A DNA stretch of 64,000 bases from Morchella semilibera (taxonomy: Eukaryota; Ascomycota; Pezizomycetes; Pezizales; Morchellaceae): contig WBVU01000012.1 in the NCBI GenBank assembly GCA_009192285.1, positions 1,674,001 to 1,738,000 on the forward strand. Direction: 5' to 3'. Of this stretch, positions 1 to 12,753 are shown piece after piece. The notes beneath the pieces are model-generated. The model was not told where the DNA came from, ran no database searches, and saw nothing but the letters and a program-made list of their open reading frames with translations. The first letter of the stretch is position 1. Each line of letters starts with the position of its first letter. The position numbers and the translations under genes are program-made.

Positions 1-84
1 GTAGTTGGGCATGGGCGCCGGTGGTGGAGGAGCGTGGCTGACATAAGGGGACTGGAAGGGGGCGTTGTAATTATACTCCGACAT
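1..84 (-). CDS. N-terminus of a proline-rich protein, truncated by window edge
   Basis: An ATG on the minus strand at 84-82 opens a frame that stays open to the window edge (28 codons). It begins MSEYNYNAPF and runs into a Pro/Ala/His-rich stretch (HAPPPPAPMP). A low-complexity proline-rich N-terminus of this kind gives no family. The sequence just upstream (85-240) is purine-rich and could be leader or promoter. The reading frame and start context are the only evidence; function is unknown. Confidence 0.5.
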   Translation of the reverse strand, partial: MSEYNYNAPFQSPYVSHAPPPPAPMPNY

Positions 85-3000
85 TTCGATGTTGTTTCTG
101 TGAAGAGGTTGCGGAAGTGGGGTAGGTGAGGTGGGGGAAATGTCACGAGACAAGAAGTATTTCCTTTTTCCTTTTCGCTGAATACAAAAAAAAGAGGGGC
201 TGTGTAATCACGCAGTCACCCCAAAAGGACTGTTAAGATTTTCGTAGACTTTTTTTTGTTGTTGATCGTTAGGTCGTTGAGTAAGCGATAATAACTAGAG
301 CGGGGCTGGCTGTCAATCAGTACTTAGTAGCAATAGCAAGGTTAAGTATTGAGAAATGGCAGCCCAGTGTGGGGGGGGAGAGACAACTATCAGAGACAGG
401 ACAGAGGAGTGATGAGGGGAGAGGGGGAAATCAGGAAGCAAGAGGGTGATGGGGGCCTTTTAAGAATTCCCGTCACACACACACTGCGGCGAAGCTTTGA
501 AGAGAGGGGGTGAGCAGCTATGGGGAAATGCCTGTGGTTTGGTAGGTCAGCGCTGGCACACACGGAACCAGCGAGAAGCTGCAGCAAAAACACCAAACGG
601 GGCGCCAACTGCCAACCGCTGGCCTGCACCCAGAAGCAAACCCCTCCCCCTCCGGCCCATCGCCCTACATACCGTAGATAGGTAGGTACCATACAGGTCA
701 TCTCTGCTAGACTTCCCCTCCCCAACAAACCCACCCCCGCCCTCTTCTACACTTGTGACCTCCCTCGTCCCCGAATGCTACTGGTGCCAGACATAGGTAT
801 GCACATACCACCATAAATGCAGTAGTAGTATGTAGAGCCAATATGTACCCTCATTCAACTCGATGACACACTAATGCCATATAGCTTCTCTCAAATTTAA
901 AATGAGACCCCAGTAAACTCCTACTCTTTTACTTTTGTTCTTGCCCAAACTGCCGGGCCTCTATTACACTTGCGCGGAAAGCAGTTGGTTGAGGCTAAGG
1001 GCCCAGTTGATGCCATGTATCTACTAGGTCTCTCGGCTGAAGTTCACGAATATGCTGCACCCTCCGGACCTTTTGTGTCACGCTTAGCGTAGGCATAAAG
1101 GGAAGAAAAGAAAGGGAAAAAAAAAAAAAATAGGCCAAGCAATATCGCAGTGGGGCGGTACACTGCAAGTAAGGTGTGGTTATTTATGACTCAACTGCAG
1201 GCTGGAGGGGGCACAGAACATAGGAAACAATCGCGATCTTGGATCCCCGCAGACGCCGGTACTGGAGATATATGTTCATGCAGCGAATCAAGACGCGAAC
1301 AAATGATGAATATTGTTGCCTTCTAATCCACTATACCACTCACAATTGAGCCTTTTTTTTTGGTAGCTCAGTTTTTCGAGAGCCGCTGACGTTTGTCACT
1401 ACTCTACGCTACATATTATGCACCTAGGTATCACTTTTGTGAGTCCAGAAGTATCACTGCTGGCATACTTAATGCTGTGCACAAAATCTACCAGCTACAT
1501 ATCTGCGGGTGCCTTACAGCAGCAACCTCATGAGTTCGCCACAAAAACGTTGGGAGTAATTGATTTTCATGAAAACATGGCCTTTCCTCCCTGTTAATTC
1601 CTCCCCTTCCCAAATCGGTTGCTCCAAGGGAATAAGCCTTAATAGATATAGTCTATGTAGATATAGTAAACGCCTAATTCTTAGACGCCAAAATCGCGCG
1701 GGGTTAGGTGTCTAAATACAGTTTCACACAAGTTTCGGAAAGGTTTGCATGGCGGACGACTAGAACAGAGCCTCAACTTTACCGCGCTCCTTGGATAGAT
1801 GCCAAGAATTCTACACAAACTCACGTACTTGGCTCCCCAGTATTAACCTGCCATTGCCCGGAGTATTCAACTCAGTAGAAACACGAGCCCTGACATATTC
1901 ACGATAGCTCAGGCACCCGACTCGTTGCTGAAAAATACCGTGTAACTTTATCCACAGATAAGGCGAACTTGAATCTCTCCACATACAATCTGTGTGTTAA
2001 TTATAATATCATTCTCTAGTTGCATGCAACTAGGGCCACCACAAGTTACAGACTGCATCTTACCAACGTGGTGGCTGCCTCTTTAAAAATTCTTATTTTT
2101 CTCTCTTTTCCATGTGGCAATGCATTGATAGAGTACAGTACTAAAGTTATCAAGTTGCCCATGCCGCCTCTTTCTCCACGCGGCCTGCAGCACGCAGATG
2201 TAAAGTATAGGTTTTTTTTCCCCGTCGGCTCCTCACCGATATGTGTGCAAAGACCACAGTGAATATCCCTGAAGGACAAGGAAGGAGGGGCCTAGACCAA
2301 GAAGAAAAAGTAAGAATGTGGCGATATTTTGAGTGTATGTACCTTGTCGATCATTTCTTACTTCCGAAAAATCTTATTTCTAGGAGCGGTTGGGGGGTTA
2401 AGCCTCTGGGTTTCGGATGGTATTTCGTACCTACTCATAACTAATGCTCAGCTGGTATTATCTGATAGTTGGTGATTTCCCTCGTGATATGTGCCTGTCC
2501 GTTCCATTTTGCTCTGTGGTCGAATCAACGGCTCCAGTCCATATTGGATTGGATTGTACAGCATACGCCTGCCGACCCCTTTGGTCCAAGTCCTAACTGG
2601 ACTTTGACGACCATCAATGAATAATGTGGAAGGATCGATCTATTCCCAATCAGTACCTGACATGTCAAGACGGCAAGTTTCAGATACTGATGAGCCAGTA
2701 CGTGCTGCGCGCTTCGGCCTCAACTGGACCGGACTACTCTAGCTAGTTGGACAGCTTGGATTTATTTTAGGAAGGATATTTGGACTGCTAGCTGCAGAAG
2801 TACTCTGCGCTGCGCTGCAGTTTGGTTGGAGCAGAGTACGTACTGAGGCGATCCACGTGAGGAGCTTTGACGCAACAATTCCTTGCTTGTCTGCGTAGGT
2901 ACTGTATCATGGGGGAACTGCCGCTGCGTCATTGCCTGCTGGTCTCAAAGTCTCAATTCCTTTGAACTGTCCAGTCCACTTTATCGATTCGCTCGCTCCC

Positions 3001-6000
3001 TGCTGGGTGTCTAACTAATTGGGGGGGAGGAATGCCGAAGATATGGAAACAATCTGGGGTCAGCCAGTTGGGTTCGGCAGCAATCAAAAGTTCCGTTTCA
3101 ATCAGTTATAATACTACTACTAGCCGTGATTTCAACGGTCTTCATAGAAATCATCTAGTAAGAAGAGAGAAGTATCACGGAAGCTCTCTTCCCTCCACGA
3201 GGTGAGGTGTAACAAAGCATGCCTTCTCGGGGTATTAACGTTCTCGTGGGTGTAGATCTCGGGAGGACATAATTCTCTGGCGAGATTTGCCGACGGATGC
3301 ACGAACGTCTTAGGTGCTGGTTGACGTAGTTGAGGGATATCATGCTACAAAAACAGGAGGTAGTGTTTGAGAATGACTTTTTTTTCATTCCCTTTGTCAA
3401 AATACTACTTACTTCCCTGTTCAGAGAAAGTTCGAGTGTGATGAGATGCCCGAGCAACGGCAATTTCATGTAGGTAGGTAGCTTTTCTTCAATGCGGATT
3501 GAATTTTCCCGTCTCGTGTGTGAAATCTACAGATCAGGTGGTATGAGAATTGATCTCTGATACTGCAGCTACCTAGTGAAAACCTGGATGGACGTTCCAC
3601 ATAGCGTTAGCAAAAATGGTCCGGCATCCCAAAAGTACTGGAGTATTGGTTCCAATGATGTCGTGGTGCTTTATGTCTTCACTATAAGATAAACATTTTC
3701 CAATACAATCAGATAAGCAGGCCACCGGGTTGGAAACATCTAATCCCTTTTTCTTTCCCCCCCCCCCTTCCTCCGAACAGCTCATCAAGCTTTTTGTTTT
3801 GCAGCTGGTTAAAGTACCATCAACCAGGGATCCCTCCCACCAAAAAAAAAAAAAAAGAAATCCAGCAGAGAGCTAATACAAGCATCCTGCATGCAAGGGA
3901 ACAACCTTTCAGAAGCACGGAAGTTTTTCCGAAACATACTTGAATCGATTAGCCACTGTGATTGAGGTACCTAGGATGCTGTGACCTTCTCCACAATCCC
4001 CACGGTGGTTTCGTATCTATGCGTGCGCGCCTATCATGAACAATTCCATGGGAACATTATTAGCATTTCGACCATACCTGAACCAAGCGCCAGAAGCGCC
4101 CTCCCTTTCTGGTCCCCCGTAGTACTAAAGAAGGGAGGTTAGGAAAACGTAATCTATGTAGACACGCAGGATGTACATTTATATTACTGCATACGGAAAC
4201 CCACGGTGTTTCTTCCCCACCTTGTGGCCTGTCAGAGCACGATATCTGAGATGTCGCGCGACCCTTAAATCTTGAATTGCGCCTTACAACGATATCAACC
4301 ACTCTAATTTTCTGTACAATTAGGTATCTGTATTACTGTGGTTATGATACTTTGCTGGACAGTACATACATGAGTAGAGTACACCCTGGCCACATTTGAT
4401 TTTCCATACAATAAAACCTGACCGCTCTTCGGCAGCTGCCAAGAAGCTTGTTACACATCCTTAAACCACATAACTACAAACCTCCAGCTCGGCTTTCGAA
4501 TTTTACAAGAAACTCAAGATCCGAACAGAGATCCGAGATCCGAGTTGCTCCTTCGTTATCTCTGTTCCCTTACCTTCCTGCCACAGCAGCAGCACGTCTG
4601 GCTGTCTAAGATGCAATTCAATGTCGATTTGGACGATTTCGGGTAGATACAGATATCGGCGGGGGATTGGCTGGATGTTGATCCCCGAGGTTACGCATGC
4701 AACGGTCGTCTGGAGCTGGTAGTACTTACCTAGATAGTTCAGTGGGACTGTGGCGAGAAGGATTCAGTGTTTTTTTGTTTTTTCTTGGTAAGATAGGTAG
4801 TAATGAGTGCCTCATATCATATTGGGGTTCTAGATGGTAACCCCGTACGTTTCCATTAAATGGCGAGATCAATACTTTTCTGCTCAGATACCCCTACGAA
4901 AAAAGAAAAAAAAGAAGAAGGATTCCGTAGCGAATTTCACCATATTAGGTACTCTTCCCCTACGCAAGAGCTTGCGTCTCTGCTCCACGGCAGACGGCGA
5001 TGGCAGAGGCTGAACGTTTTCGATTCTGCGTAGGAGCCGGGTTGTGTGTTGTCACAGCTTTGAAATTTTATTTCCTTCCCTCCTGTTCAACAAAGAAAGA
5101 AAAAATGAAAGGGGATGCTGACCGTGAATCTACTTGGCTGATAAATGAGAGGGTATGTGTGCGTAGATTGTCCATGTTACATCAGTTCCACATGTTACTG
5201 GGAATGCACAGGAAAAATCTCGTGTTCTTTTCACGACATAAGTCATCCTACTTTTTTCTTCATGTTCCCTGCTCATATAATGTTTTGGATAAACAGTCTG
5301 ACAGAGCTCAGTCAGACAGAGCTTCCAGAAACATGGATGAGGGAATTCTGGAAACCTAGCAACACAGCTGCAGAACAGACGTCGATAATATCCACGACTC
5401 GGATGCTGCCATCTGGGATTCCTGAGTTACGTCGCATAGGACAGGGAAGCACCGCTCTAGGCAATCCCATGAACTATGGTGTCGGTGTGTGTGGGATGAG
5501 TGGGCTTGCATATTTTACTCTAGTTGCCTCTAACTGCATATCTTAACGATGCGAGATCACCAACAAGGCTCCTCGCCTCTGCGAGAAAGTATTCTATCAT
5601 ATTGTGCCTGCTCTTTGATATTCTTTATTATTTTTCTATACTTTCGAGGTGAATATCCGAGGATCGTGTGTTGGCCTCCAAACTAACCTGGTAGGAGATA
5701 CATACCTGGTCCCTTTTTTGAGAGCCACAGTGGGATTTAGAATATGGCTAAGGCTGCATGAACTCTATGTAGAGTACCCGGGAGCGTGGCTAGGCAACCA
5801 ACGACAATCTTGAGAGTATGAACTACCCCGGAAGGAAGTACTTGGGTGGGATATAGTGTTGAAACTACATTAATAGTTTTCAAGGAGTACATGTATTCAA
5901 TTATGCTATATGCCAGATATATGGTCTATGTGGGGGTAATGATCATTAGACATTAATCGAAAGGTCAATATCTTCTATCGACACCAATAATTAAAAGGGA

Positions 6001-6414
6001 AAGGAGTGATAGCTAATTAGAGGTACAAAAGATATGTGAGTAACAGAAGAAAAGAGGTAAAACATGTAGATGGACATCCTCAGAAGGAGCTGTGGGGGCG
6101 CCAAAATTGCTCTCGAAACCATCGCTGTTTCCGCTGCTTGCTCTGCTTCTACTAGCCCTATTTACAATATCATGAATTCATCTACCCGTACCACCTACCC
6201 TCGGAACCACCCCCTAAAAATACCTTAAACCATTCACTCGAAGGGGGCGTGAGTTTTCCAATTTATTCATCAAAAACATTGCAGTTCTTGCTGCATTTTC
6301 CGTTCAACGGCCTGGTTTCTTATCCCCATCGCTATCGTCTTTAGCCCCTTGATCATCACTGTTTCCGATTAACTAAGTACTTATGCCTATATGCCTACTC
6401 TGGTTTGTCTTTTT
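85..6414. other. gene-free stretch, about 6.3 kb
   Basis: No open frame here shows a recognisable domain or a convincing exon series on either strand. The left 0.7 kb is probably promoter of the leftward partial gene. At 4611-4646 an ATG follows a pyrimidine-rich leader and encodes only MQFNVDLDDFG before a stop that overlaps a possible GTAGAT donor; no following exon could be found. One TACATGTA palindrome lies at 5888. Poly-A tracts occur near 1118 and 3841. The rest holds nothing I can name. Confidence 0.5.
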
Positions 6415-6937
6415 TTATCTCCCCCGGTTGAGTATTTGATTGATGTTGTCCTGTGCCTTTTCATATGTGGTCTCGAGGTATCGGAATTTCTTCTCGAGAT
6501 CCTTGATATCACCTTCCGAGCCCTTCTTCTCATCCTCGAGGCGCTTTCTGAATGTCTGAAAGGTCCTCCAACACAAACCTGCACTCGCGTATCGCACCCG
6601 TTAGCATCCACTCTGCTTATCTGCACCTCACCCCCCCGGGGGGGCTATCTTTATACGCACATTTTCCCAACGCCTTCATAAACCTTGGTTGACGGAGGTA
6701 GGGCACCGAGCTCCCGGGATGTCAGTTGGAGTAATCGGATGTCGCGCTGCTTTCCGGCCATTTGCGACTTTACGATTTGGAGTTGCTGCTGGGAGAAGAT
6801 GGCTCTTGCCTCGATCTCTTGCATCAACTGCGTGCAGGTTGTTGGTTAGCTGTTTTTTCCCCCCCCTTATCTATGAGTGCAATCCCTTTCGGGGGGAAGG
6901 GTCAAACCTTCTGAAGGGCTTCATTGGGCATCGACAT
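6415..6937 (-). CDS. PFD1: prefoldin subunit 1 (apparent 1-nt frame problem in exon 3)
   Basis: Prefoldin is the hexameric jellyfish-shaped co-chaperone that hands unfolded actin and tubulin to the CCT chaperonin in the cytosol; subunit 1 is a beta-class subunit of about 110-125 residues. Exons: 6908-6937 (MSMPNEALQK), 6661-6827 (LMQEIEARAIFSQQQ, ending in the family hallmark KVYEGVGKM), then a third exon ending at 6415. The first coiled coil, the central beta-hairpin motif YEGVGKMFV and the second coiled coil (YLETTYEKAQDNINQI) are all visible. With the best acceptor, exon 3 would start at 6578 and give MFVLEDLSDIQK, but the frame then fails at an AAA run (6545-6547). Using a downstream acceptor, with exon 3 starting at 6547, restores frame but deletes about ten hairpin residues. 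Family call is firm; the exact exon 3 start is not. Confidence 0.82.
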
Positions 6938-7517
6938 TGTTGTGGTTGGTGGGGAGGGTTGGTGAATTAACGGCGTGACAGCGGGGAGACGTTGTGGTGC
7001 TGCAGGTATGAGTAGCTTTGTTGCTTGTGAGAGGATCACCATTCGTGGCGCGGTAACCTTATGTAAACATTTATTTGCGTGACTGCCAAGGTAAACGCAA
7101 TAATTTGTCGAGTGAGATTCCATGCAAATATATCAGGTCATTCCAATTACATTTCTTGAAGTATCATTTTTGGTCTATATAGGCACAGTAGATATTGCTC
7201 AAAGATATACGTATATACATGCAATGGTAGGCAAGTTTGGACCCATGTATATATGAATATATACCGAAGCTTCACAATTGCAACTAAAGGTTCAGTGGGA
7301 GGCCTCCTACGGGACCCTAGTTTTATCTAGTCAAACTAGGTTTATTAATTAATTATGTTTTATCCGTCTCAAATTTAATCTATAACCCGTTTGATGACCG
7401 GGGATATAAAACCGCCTTTCTTGAGTAATGTGGTGGTGTTATCCAGCTACATGTAATTACTATTGAGAATAAAAAGAAAAAGAAGAACTTTCTACCCAGA
7501 TGACAAGATGTAAACTA
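6938..7517. other. spacer between PFD1 and the CorA-like gene
   Basis: This 580-bp spacer holds the PFD1 promoter and the 3' end of the CorA-like gene, both on the minus strand. It is AT-rich from about 7100. It carries a diverged copy of the TCAY-N6-TCACTCG motif (7109-7125, minus strand, first base changed) about 170 bp upstream of the PFD1 start, and one TACATGTA palindrome at 7448-7455. Confidence 0.5.
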
Positions 7518-10145
7518 CTACTCCTCCTTCATATTGTCCTTTAATCGCCTCCTTCGTTCATCAGGCCCGCCAATGCCTCTTACCTTAAGCATTAAGATTT
7601 CGCCAAAAAATGCTATAGCTAGAGCAACAGCTCCAGCTATTATAGTCACTCCAAGCGCAGATACCCAGAATACCCACTGGCCCGCCTCCATCTCCCTTAT
7701 ATCTACAACATTCATCCCAAATAGATTGCTCACGAAAACAAGGGGCAAAAAGACTATCGTGGTAATGGTAAACGCTAGGACTATTTTGCCTATGTTTTCC
7801 ATCCGCGCATCAGTTTGTTGCTGGGCAGCCTGCTCCAAAGATATTAGCATTCCAGACTTTGGAAAGTTGAAATCGAAGGATATCTTACTAGCGTGGAGAG
7901 TTGAGAGCAGGAATTTCGGTATTGCCGTAGTTCCGACTGAAATTGTTGCATTTTGTGAAGTATTCTATCGAGCGTTTCTAGACATGTAGGCTTTGTCTGC
8001 GCGCTAGTGTATACACTCTGTGGGCGTGAAAGCTGTTCCTGTTGTCCACGAAAGATCTTCGCCATCTGCTCCACAACTTCCCGTTGCGATTCAACTATTC
8101 TATTCATTATTTCTAGTTCCTCTAGGGTTTGATATATATTCCCAGTATGATGTTTCGACGGTTCTCGTTGAATCCGTAATTGCTACTTGGCCATTAGCAT
8201 AATATCCCCAAACAATCGAGCCCCAACGGAGAATCACCATGTGGGCGATATACTGAGAATATATATCACTGATCCTAAAGCAGGCTGATTCTATCGAGTC
8301 CCCAGGGACTAGGGATTCTACAAGGAGGAATTTAAGTCCCTCAATCTCTGTAGGTATGTCGTGACGCCGCTCGATTTCAGACAGGCCGGTTGCTGTCATT
8401 ACCTGAATGTTTAAATCCATGGCTGAGACCTTCCATAAAAACCTCTGCGACTGATGTTTTACGTCTAGCCAAACCTTGCATAGCAGCTCTCTATTAGATG
8501 GAAACACTAGTATAGATACAATTTTAGGTCAGCGTTGCATATACGGAGGGCGGGTTAATTTGGCTCCATGAGCTTTGATATGGATATCTAGAGCATACAT
8601 ACAAAGTGCTATTATACTCCTCCTACGTACTTTGGAGAATATATTAAGATATATACTAATACCCTCATAAAGAGACACGTAAAGGGCTTCTGATTGTAGT
8701 TCGATTTCCGCGGACACCACAGACCGTTCCATGTGTCTAAGACCTTCAAAGCGAGCTCTGTTGCTAGTTAGGAAGCCTTCTAATGTTGAAAACCGATGCT
8801 GTAGCCTATGGATCCACTCCGGGTTGATGAGCTGCTCGAGAAATCAGCACGCTTGGGTATCAAATAATTTCACAAAGTAAACCTACGTGGAACATAAATC
8901 CCCAGAACCCAGTGGGAGAATTCCCTGATTCTGATGAATTTACTCCTAATTGATTGACAAAGGAGACTGGGAGCGATGTTTTTATCCAGCGTTGATACGA
9001 AAGAACCCCTTCCAGCTCTTCGATTGCCAAAGAAATCTTTTGTTGAAGCTTATCTGCATGTAAATCCAAAGTTCCCCAAAGGTCTGAGGTCCTGCGCTCA
9101 GTTTGTAGGGAATATGGTTTGCTAACCAGCCCCAGATCTGTCCACAGGTGTTCGCCATCAGTTGGCGCGACAGTAATCATTGTTGCTAGAAAGATGTATT
9201 ATTAGATGTCAGAAACCTCTAGACTTGGGCCATCAACACCTACACTCGTTCAATACTAGTATCCATAGGTTCTTGACAACGACTAGCCTATCTGTGTCAG
9301 GACCGGGAAGTTTCCGGGAAGTCTGTTCCAAATCCCTTTTGGCAATCATAAGTGAGGATTCGCGGCGGTAATGGTACTGCAGTAGCGATCTAGTGGGGTG
9401 CATGTAATCTCGAAGAGGGAGGAATGTATTTGATATGCTGGAATCATCACCAAGTGAAATGTAAGGGAGTGATATAAATTGAGGCGGAGATCTGGTTTCT
9501 GACTCTGTAATTGAAAACCTTAATTCAGCTCTGAGAACGAACAAGAACCGAATATTGATAGCCCAGGTGTGACCATTATAACAAAAGAAAAGGTCAGTTT
9601 TACCTTCAAAGAGCTGAGTTTGTTGACGACAAGCTGGCTCGAAGTATTTGCCGTGATTTGAATTTCGCTGCTGGTTCCCTCGAAACTGTCTCAACAGCTG
9701 ATACATGCACACTCTGTCTTCCTTTGTGAACTCTTGATGGGTGAGAGCAAAGTTCTGAGACATTGTTAGTTTTAATCTTCCAGAGACTATACCAATACCG
9801 CTTACGAGAAGGAGGTCAAAGTCCATATCGTCAGTTCTAATATGTCTTTCCCGAATAAATAGTCAGTATCTTAACCTCCTTTTTGATCTAAAGCCTTTAT
9901 TTCTTTTCTTTTTTTATATATTTTTTTTTCTTTGCTAGTACTTACATCCATCGAATAACTGTTCCATTGGAGAGTTCCGGTAACGATGACTGCATACCTT
10001 CACCTACCAACACCCTCGTTGTCCCTGTCGTTCCATCCACCCCCTTCGTAACATCGAGTATCTGCACCTGAGTTGGTTTTGAATATGGGTCCGGAGACTC
10101 TTCTATGGGTCTGGTTAGAACGCGTTTCCTCCATAAGTAGTTCAT
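7518..10145 (-). CDS. CorA-like Mg2+ transporter family protein, multi-exon
   Basis: CorA-type proteins are pentameric divalent-cation channels with a large cytosolic N-domain and two C-terminal membrane helices. The last exon (7518-7856) shows helix 1 (IVLAFTITTIVFLPLVFVSN), the signature GMN directly after it (LFGMNVVDI), helix 2 (WVFWVSALGVTIIAGAVALA) and a basic tail ending NMKEE. Supported exons: 9946-10145, 9806-9836, 9244-9754, 8887-9185, 8831 to about 8665, 7889-8121 and 7518-7856; phases agree at the junctions I could test. Exons between about 8660 and 8120 could not be resolved by eye. The N-domain contains the fungal-type segment ISLPYISLG...MHPTRSLLQYHYR. The start at 10145 (MNYLWRKRV) is the first ATG in a frame open further upstream. 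The protein belongs to the divergent fungal CorA-like group, so transport specificity is inferred. Confidence 0.72.
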
Positions 10146-11653
10146 TTTGAGCCGATGTGGGATTCGAAAGAGGCGTCGTCTCACATTCACGCGCTGGTAA
10201 GGATCATAGGTGCACGGGCCACGCACCGCCTAAGGAGAGGGAGATTGAGGCGTAGCCTAAGGCACTGGGGGGTCGTACGAGATCCCCTCATCAGGCTGTG
10301 AGATCTGATAAAAACAGACCTCATTTGGGAATTATGCGGCTGGGATGCATGATGTAATGATACATGGGTTCTCTGGCACTGCAAAGTGAAATGTGTGGTG
10401 GGAGCTCCTAAGGCTCTACCCCTTGTAATTGCGCTCGAGTGTTCTGAGGGTTTGCGTCTTAGCTCGCTGAATACACACTCCAACGCCTTATGTAGTATTA
10501 TGGATAAAATTCAGACATGCAATTAAGGTTCGACAGTTATAGAACTAACTAGAAGCAAATTTACTGGACTAAGCTCTTTATTGGTCAAAGCGATCGTTTT
10601 TTCGCAGGCTTGCGGTTGGCCCATCTATCATACGTCTGCGTTTGAAGGAGGGAATACACATGTATCCGTAGCTTTAAACTTGATATGGTATCAACTGCTA
10701 AATTGACCTGTACCACTGCCAACGAACCACTTAGATTATAATAAATATTTCAACCTACCCCACTAACAAATGTCTTCATACTTTAGTTGCCTAGGGTACA
10801 TGTAGTCTCGTACCTATCCCCTACATACATAACGGGCTGCTCACTGTTAGGGAGCTGGGAACAAGCCTAGTGCTAGGGCCAGGGCTAGTTATAGATATAC
10901 ATGTAGATTTGACAAGAATACTGGAGGCTTAAACTAAAGGGATGAACTGTGTCTCCTTTAGTTTCATTAATTGTGTATGTAAGAAGTATTAGATCATACT
11001 TGCTTACCCATATATTTCGGCCTAAAAGAGCAGTGTAACAAGCTCTCGACTAATAGGGTTCGTCCAGGTAAAAAATTACTAAGCACCGCTATCAGTTAGC
11101 ACTCCAAATACTAACTGCGCTGGTTTTATTGAAGTACCTACACGTCTCATGAGCCCGAGTTCAGTACTCAATTGTGTTTGCCCCTACACGCGCAGCCAGT
11201 ACCCAGGACTCTATCAGGCTAGACCTTTAAGTTTACAATATACTTATCCTGCCTAGATATGAAGAATATGTGAAATGGTTGCCACAATTCCAGCTTATTT
11301 ACTGTTGCTATCAATGATCTCTAAGACTGAATTGTCTACTGGTACAATTGTGCTCCCTCTCAAAGGCGCACAATCCAGCCAGTCAGAGCGCCTCGTTAAG
11401 GACAACGTGACACATGTGCCGAGTCGCTGCAACTTCACTGCCGACAACGTAGCGCTATGCCAAGTATTGGCCCGAGCTGAGGCCTAAACCTAACCCTGTG
11501 ATACCAAGACTCAACAATTCAACTCCCCCAACACCTTACCCACTGGCTGAGTTGTCCTCTTTTAAACGGACTTCTATTCTCTTTAAGCAGCTTGGTTTTC
11601 GCCACCCCCGAGTTTCCCCTACACAGTAGTATCACGAATTCCCACGAATCAAA
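10146..11653. other. divergent intergenic region, CorA-like / OPI3
   Basis: This 1.5-kb stretch separates the leftward CorA-like gene from rightward OPI3 and must carry both promoters. Two TACATGTA palindromes lie at 10797 and 10908. A CACATGTG E-box lies at 11411. An open frame at 11275-11487 has no recognisable content. No other gene was found. Confidence 0.5.
11411..11418. promoter_or_regulatory. E-box palindrome CACATGTG upstream of OPI3
   Basis: A perfect CACATGTG palindrome lies about 240 bp before the OPI3 start codon. In budding yeast, phospholipid methyltransferase genes are driven by UASINO/ICRE sites with a CATGTG core bound by the bHLH pair Ino2/Ino4. Whether this fungus uses the same circuit is not shown by the sequence; this is a candidate site. 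Confidence 0.3.
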
Positions 11654-12753
11654 ATGTCTACCAAAGCGTTTGCTACCTCATCCATCACCGACCTGGTTGA
11701 TCTCAACCAGCAAAGCCTGCTTGGTATGGCTCTTTTATCTCATGTGAAGGTGATAGTTTTGCTTCATGTAGACTGACCAGATTGTGTTCCCCCTAGTCGC
11801 TGCTGCATCTATTGCATTTAACCCTATATTCTGGAAGTATGTGCCCTCTTTGTCGTTTGTGAAAGTTTTGCGTTGAATCACGGCTGACATGTGATAATTA
11901 CAGTGTCGTTGCAAGACAAGGTTCGTTCTAACTGGTTCCTGAGAGGCGAGTGGATTGGGAAGGCTGAAATTAACGGCAAATGCAGAATACCACAATAAAG
12001 TTCTTACCAAGCTCTTCGGAGGAAACTCGCGAAATGGATGCTACTTCCTCGCGGTGGTGATTTTCGGAATTGGTATTCTCCGCGACACTATGTAAGCAAC
12101 CCCCTCCCCTCTCTCAATTTATTACCCTGCAGCAGCAGCAGTACATATAAGCGAGATATATGATATTAATTGAGACTTTCTTGGGCAGTTATGAGCGCGC
12201 CCTCCGGGATCAACCAGCGCTCGATGTGCTGCAGACCGACATTGTCAAGATGGCCGCTGGTGGAATGTTCCTGGCCGGAAACGTCCTCGTTCTGTCATCC
12301 ATGTGGGCATTGGGTCTGACCGGCACCTATCTTGGTACGTAACCGACATTTCCCCATATTCATTTTTTCACATTTTGCGGGGGAGGCCTGAACAGATCAC
12401 ATGATAGAAAATTTAGCTAATATTGTATTGAAGGTGACTACTTTGGGATCCTTATGGACGCCCGTGTCACCTGCTTCCCGTTCAACATCACGGATGCGCC
12501 AATGTACTATGGTTCAACTCTGTCATTCTTGGCGACGGCGCTCTGGTTCGCGAAGCCGGCTGGTATTTTGTTGACTGCATTGGTGTTTGTGGTGTACAAG
12601 GTTGCTTTGACCTATGAAGAGTATGCTGAATCCCCCCCCCCCCCCAAGTCCTGAATATAAAATCCAGGGTGATAAATACTGACAAATCCCAGCCCCTTCA
12701 CTGCCGAGATCTATGCCAAGCGCGAGCGCAGCAGGGCTCAGAAGAGCAAATAA
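11654..12753 (+). CDS. OPI3: phosphatidyl-N-methylethanolamine N-methyltransferase (phospholipid methyltransferase)
   Basis: OPI3 carries out the last SAM-dependent methylations turning phosphatidylethanolamine derivatives into phosphatidylcholine in the ER membrane. Seven exons (11654-11723, 11797-11836, 11904-11920, 11986-12091, 12189-12334, 12434-12620, 12693-12753) join in phase to 208 residues, close to the family length. Family features seen: [20 protein letters not shown] at the N-terminal membrane segment, LTKLFGG, the helix [15 protein letters not shown], the segment [13 protein letters not shown], then [18 protein letters not shown] and a basic C-terminus ending RAQKSK, like an ER-retention-type lysine tail. 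Exon 3 is only 17 nt. The last intron contains a run of about 14 C. Head-to-tail with ceramidase and the golgin gene downstream. Identification is firm. Confidence 0.92.
11741..11750 (+). promoter_or_regulatory. ICRE-like CATGTGAAGG inside OPI3 intron 1
   Basis: CATGTGAAGG in the first intron of OPI3 matches the yeast inositol/choline-responsive element CATGTGAAAT at 8 of 10 positions. It is a candidate intronic site only; the match is short. Confidence 0.25.

Noticed and set aside
4611-4646. ATG in good context encoding only 11 residues
   Set aside because: A possible donor follows, but no continuing exon was found; could be chance.
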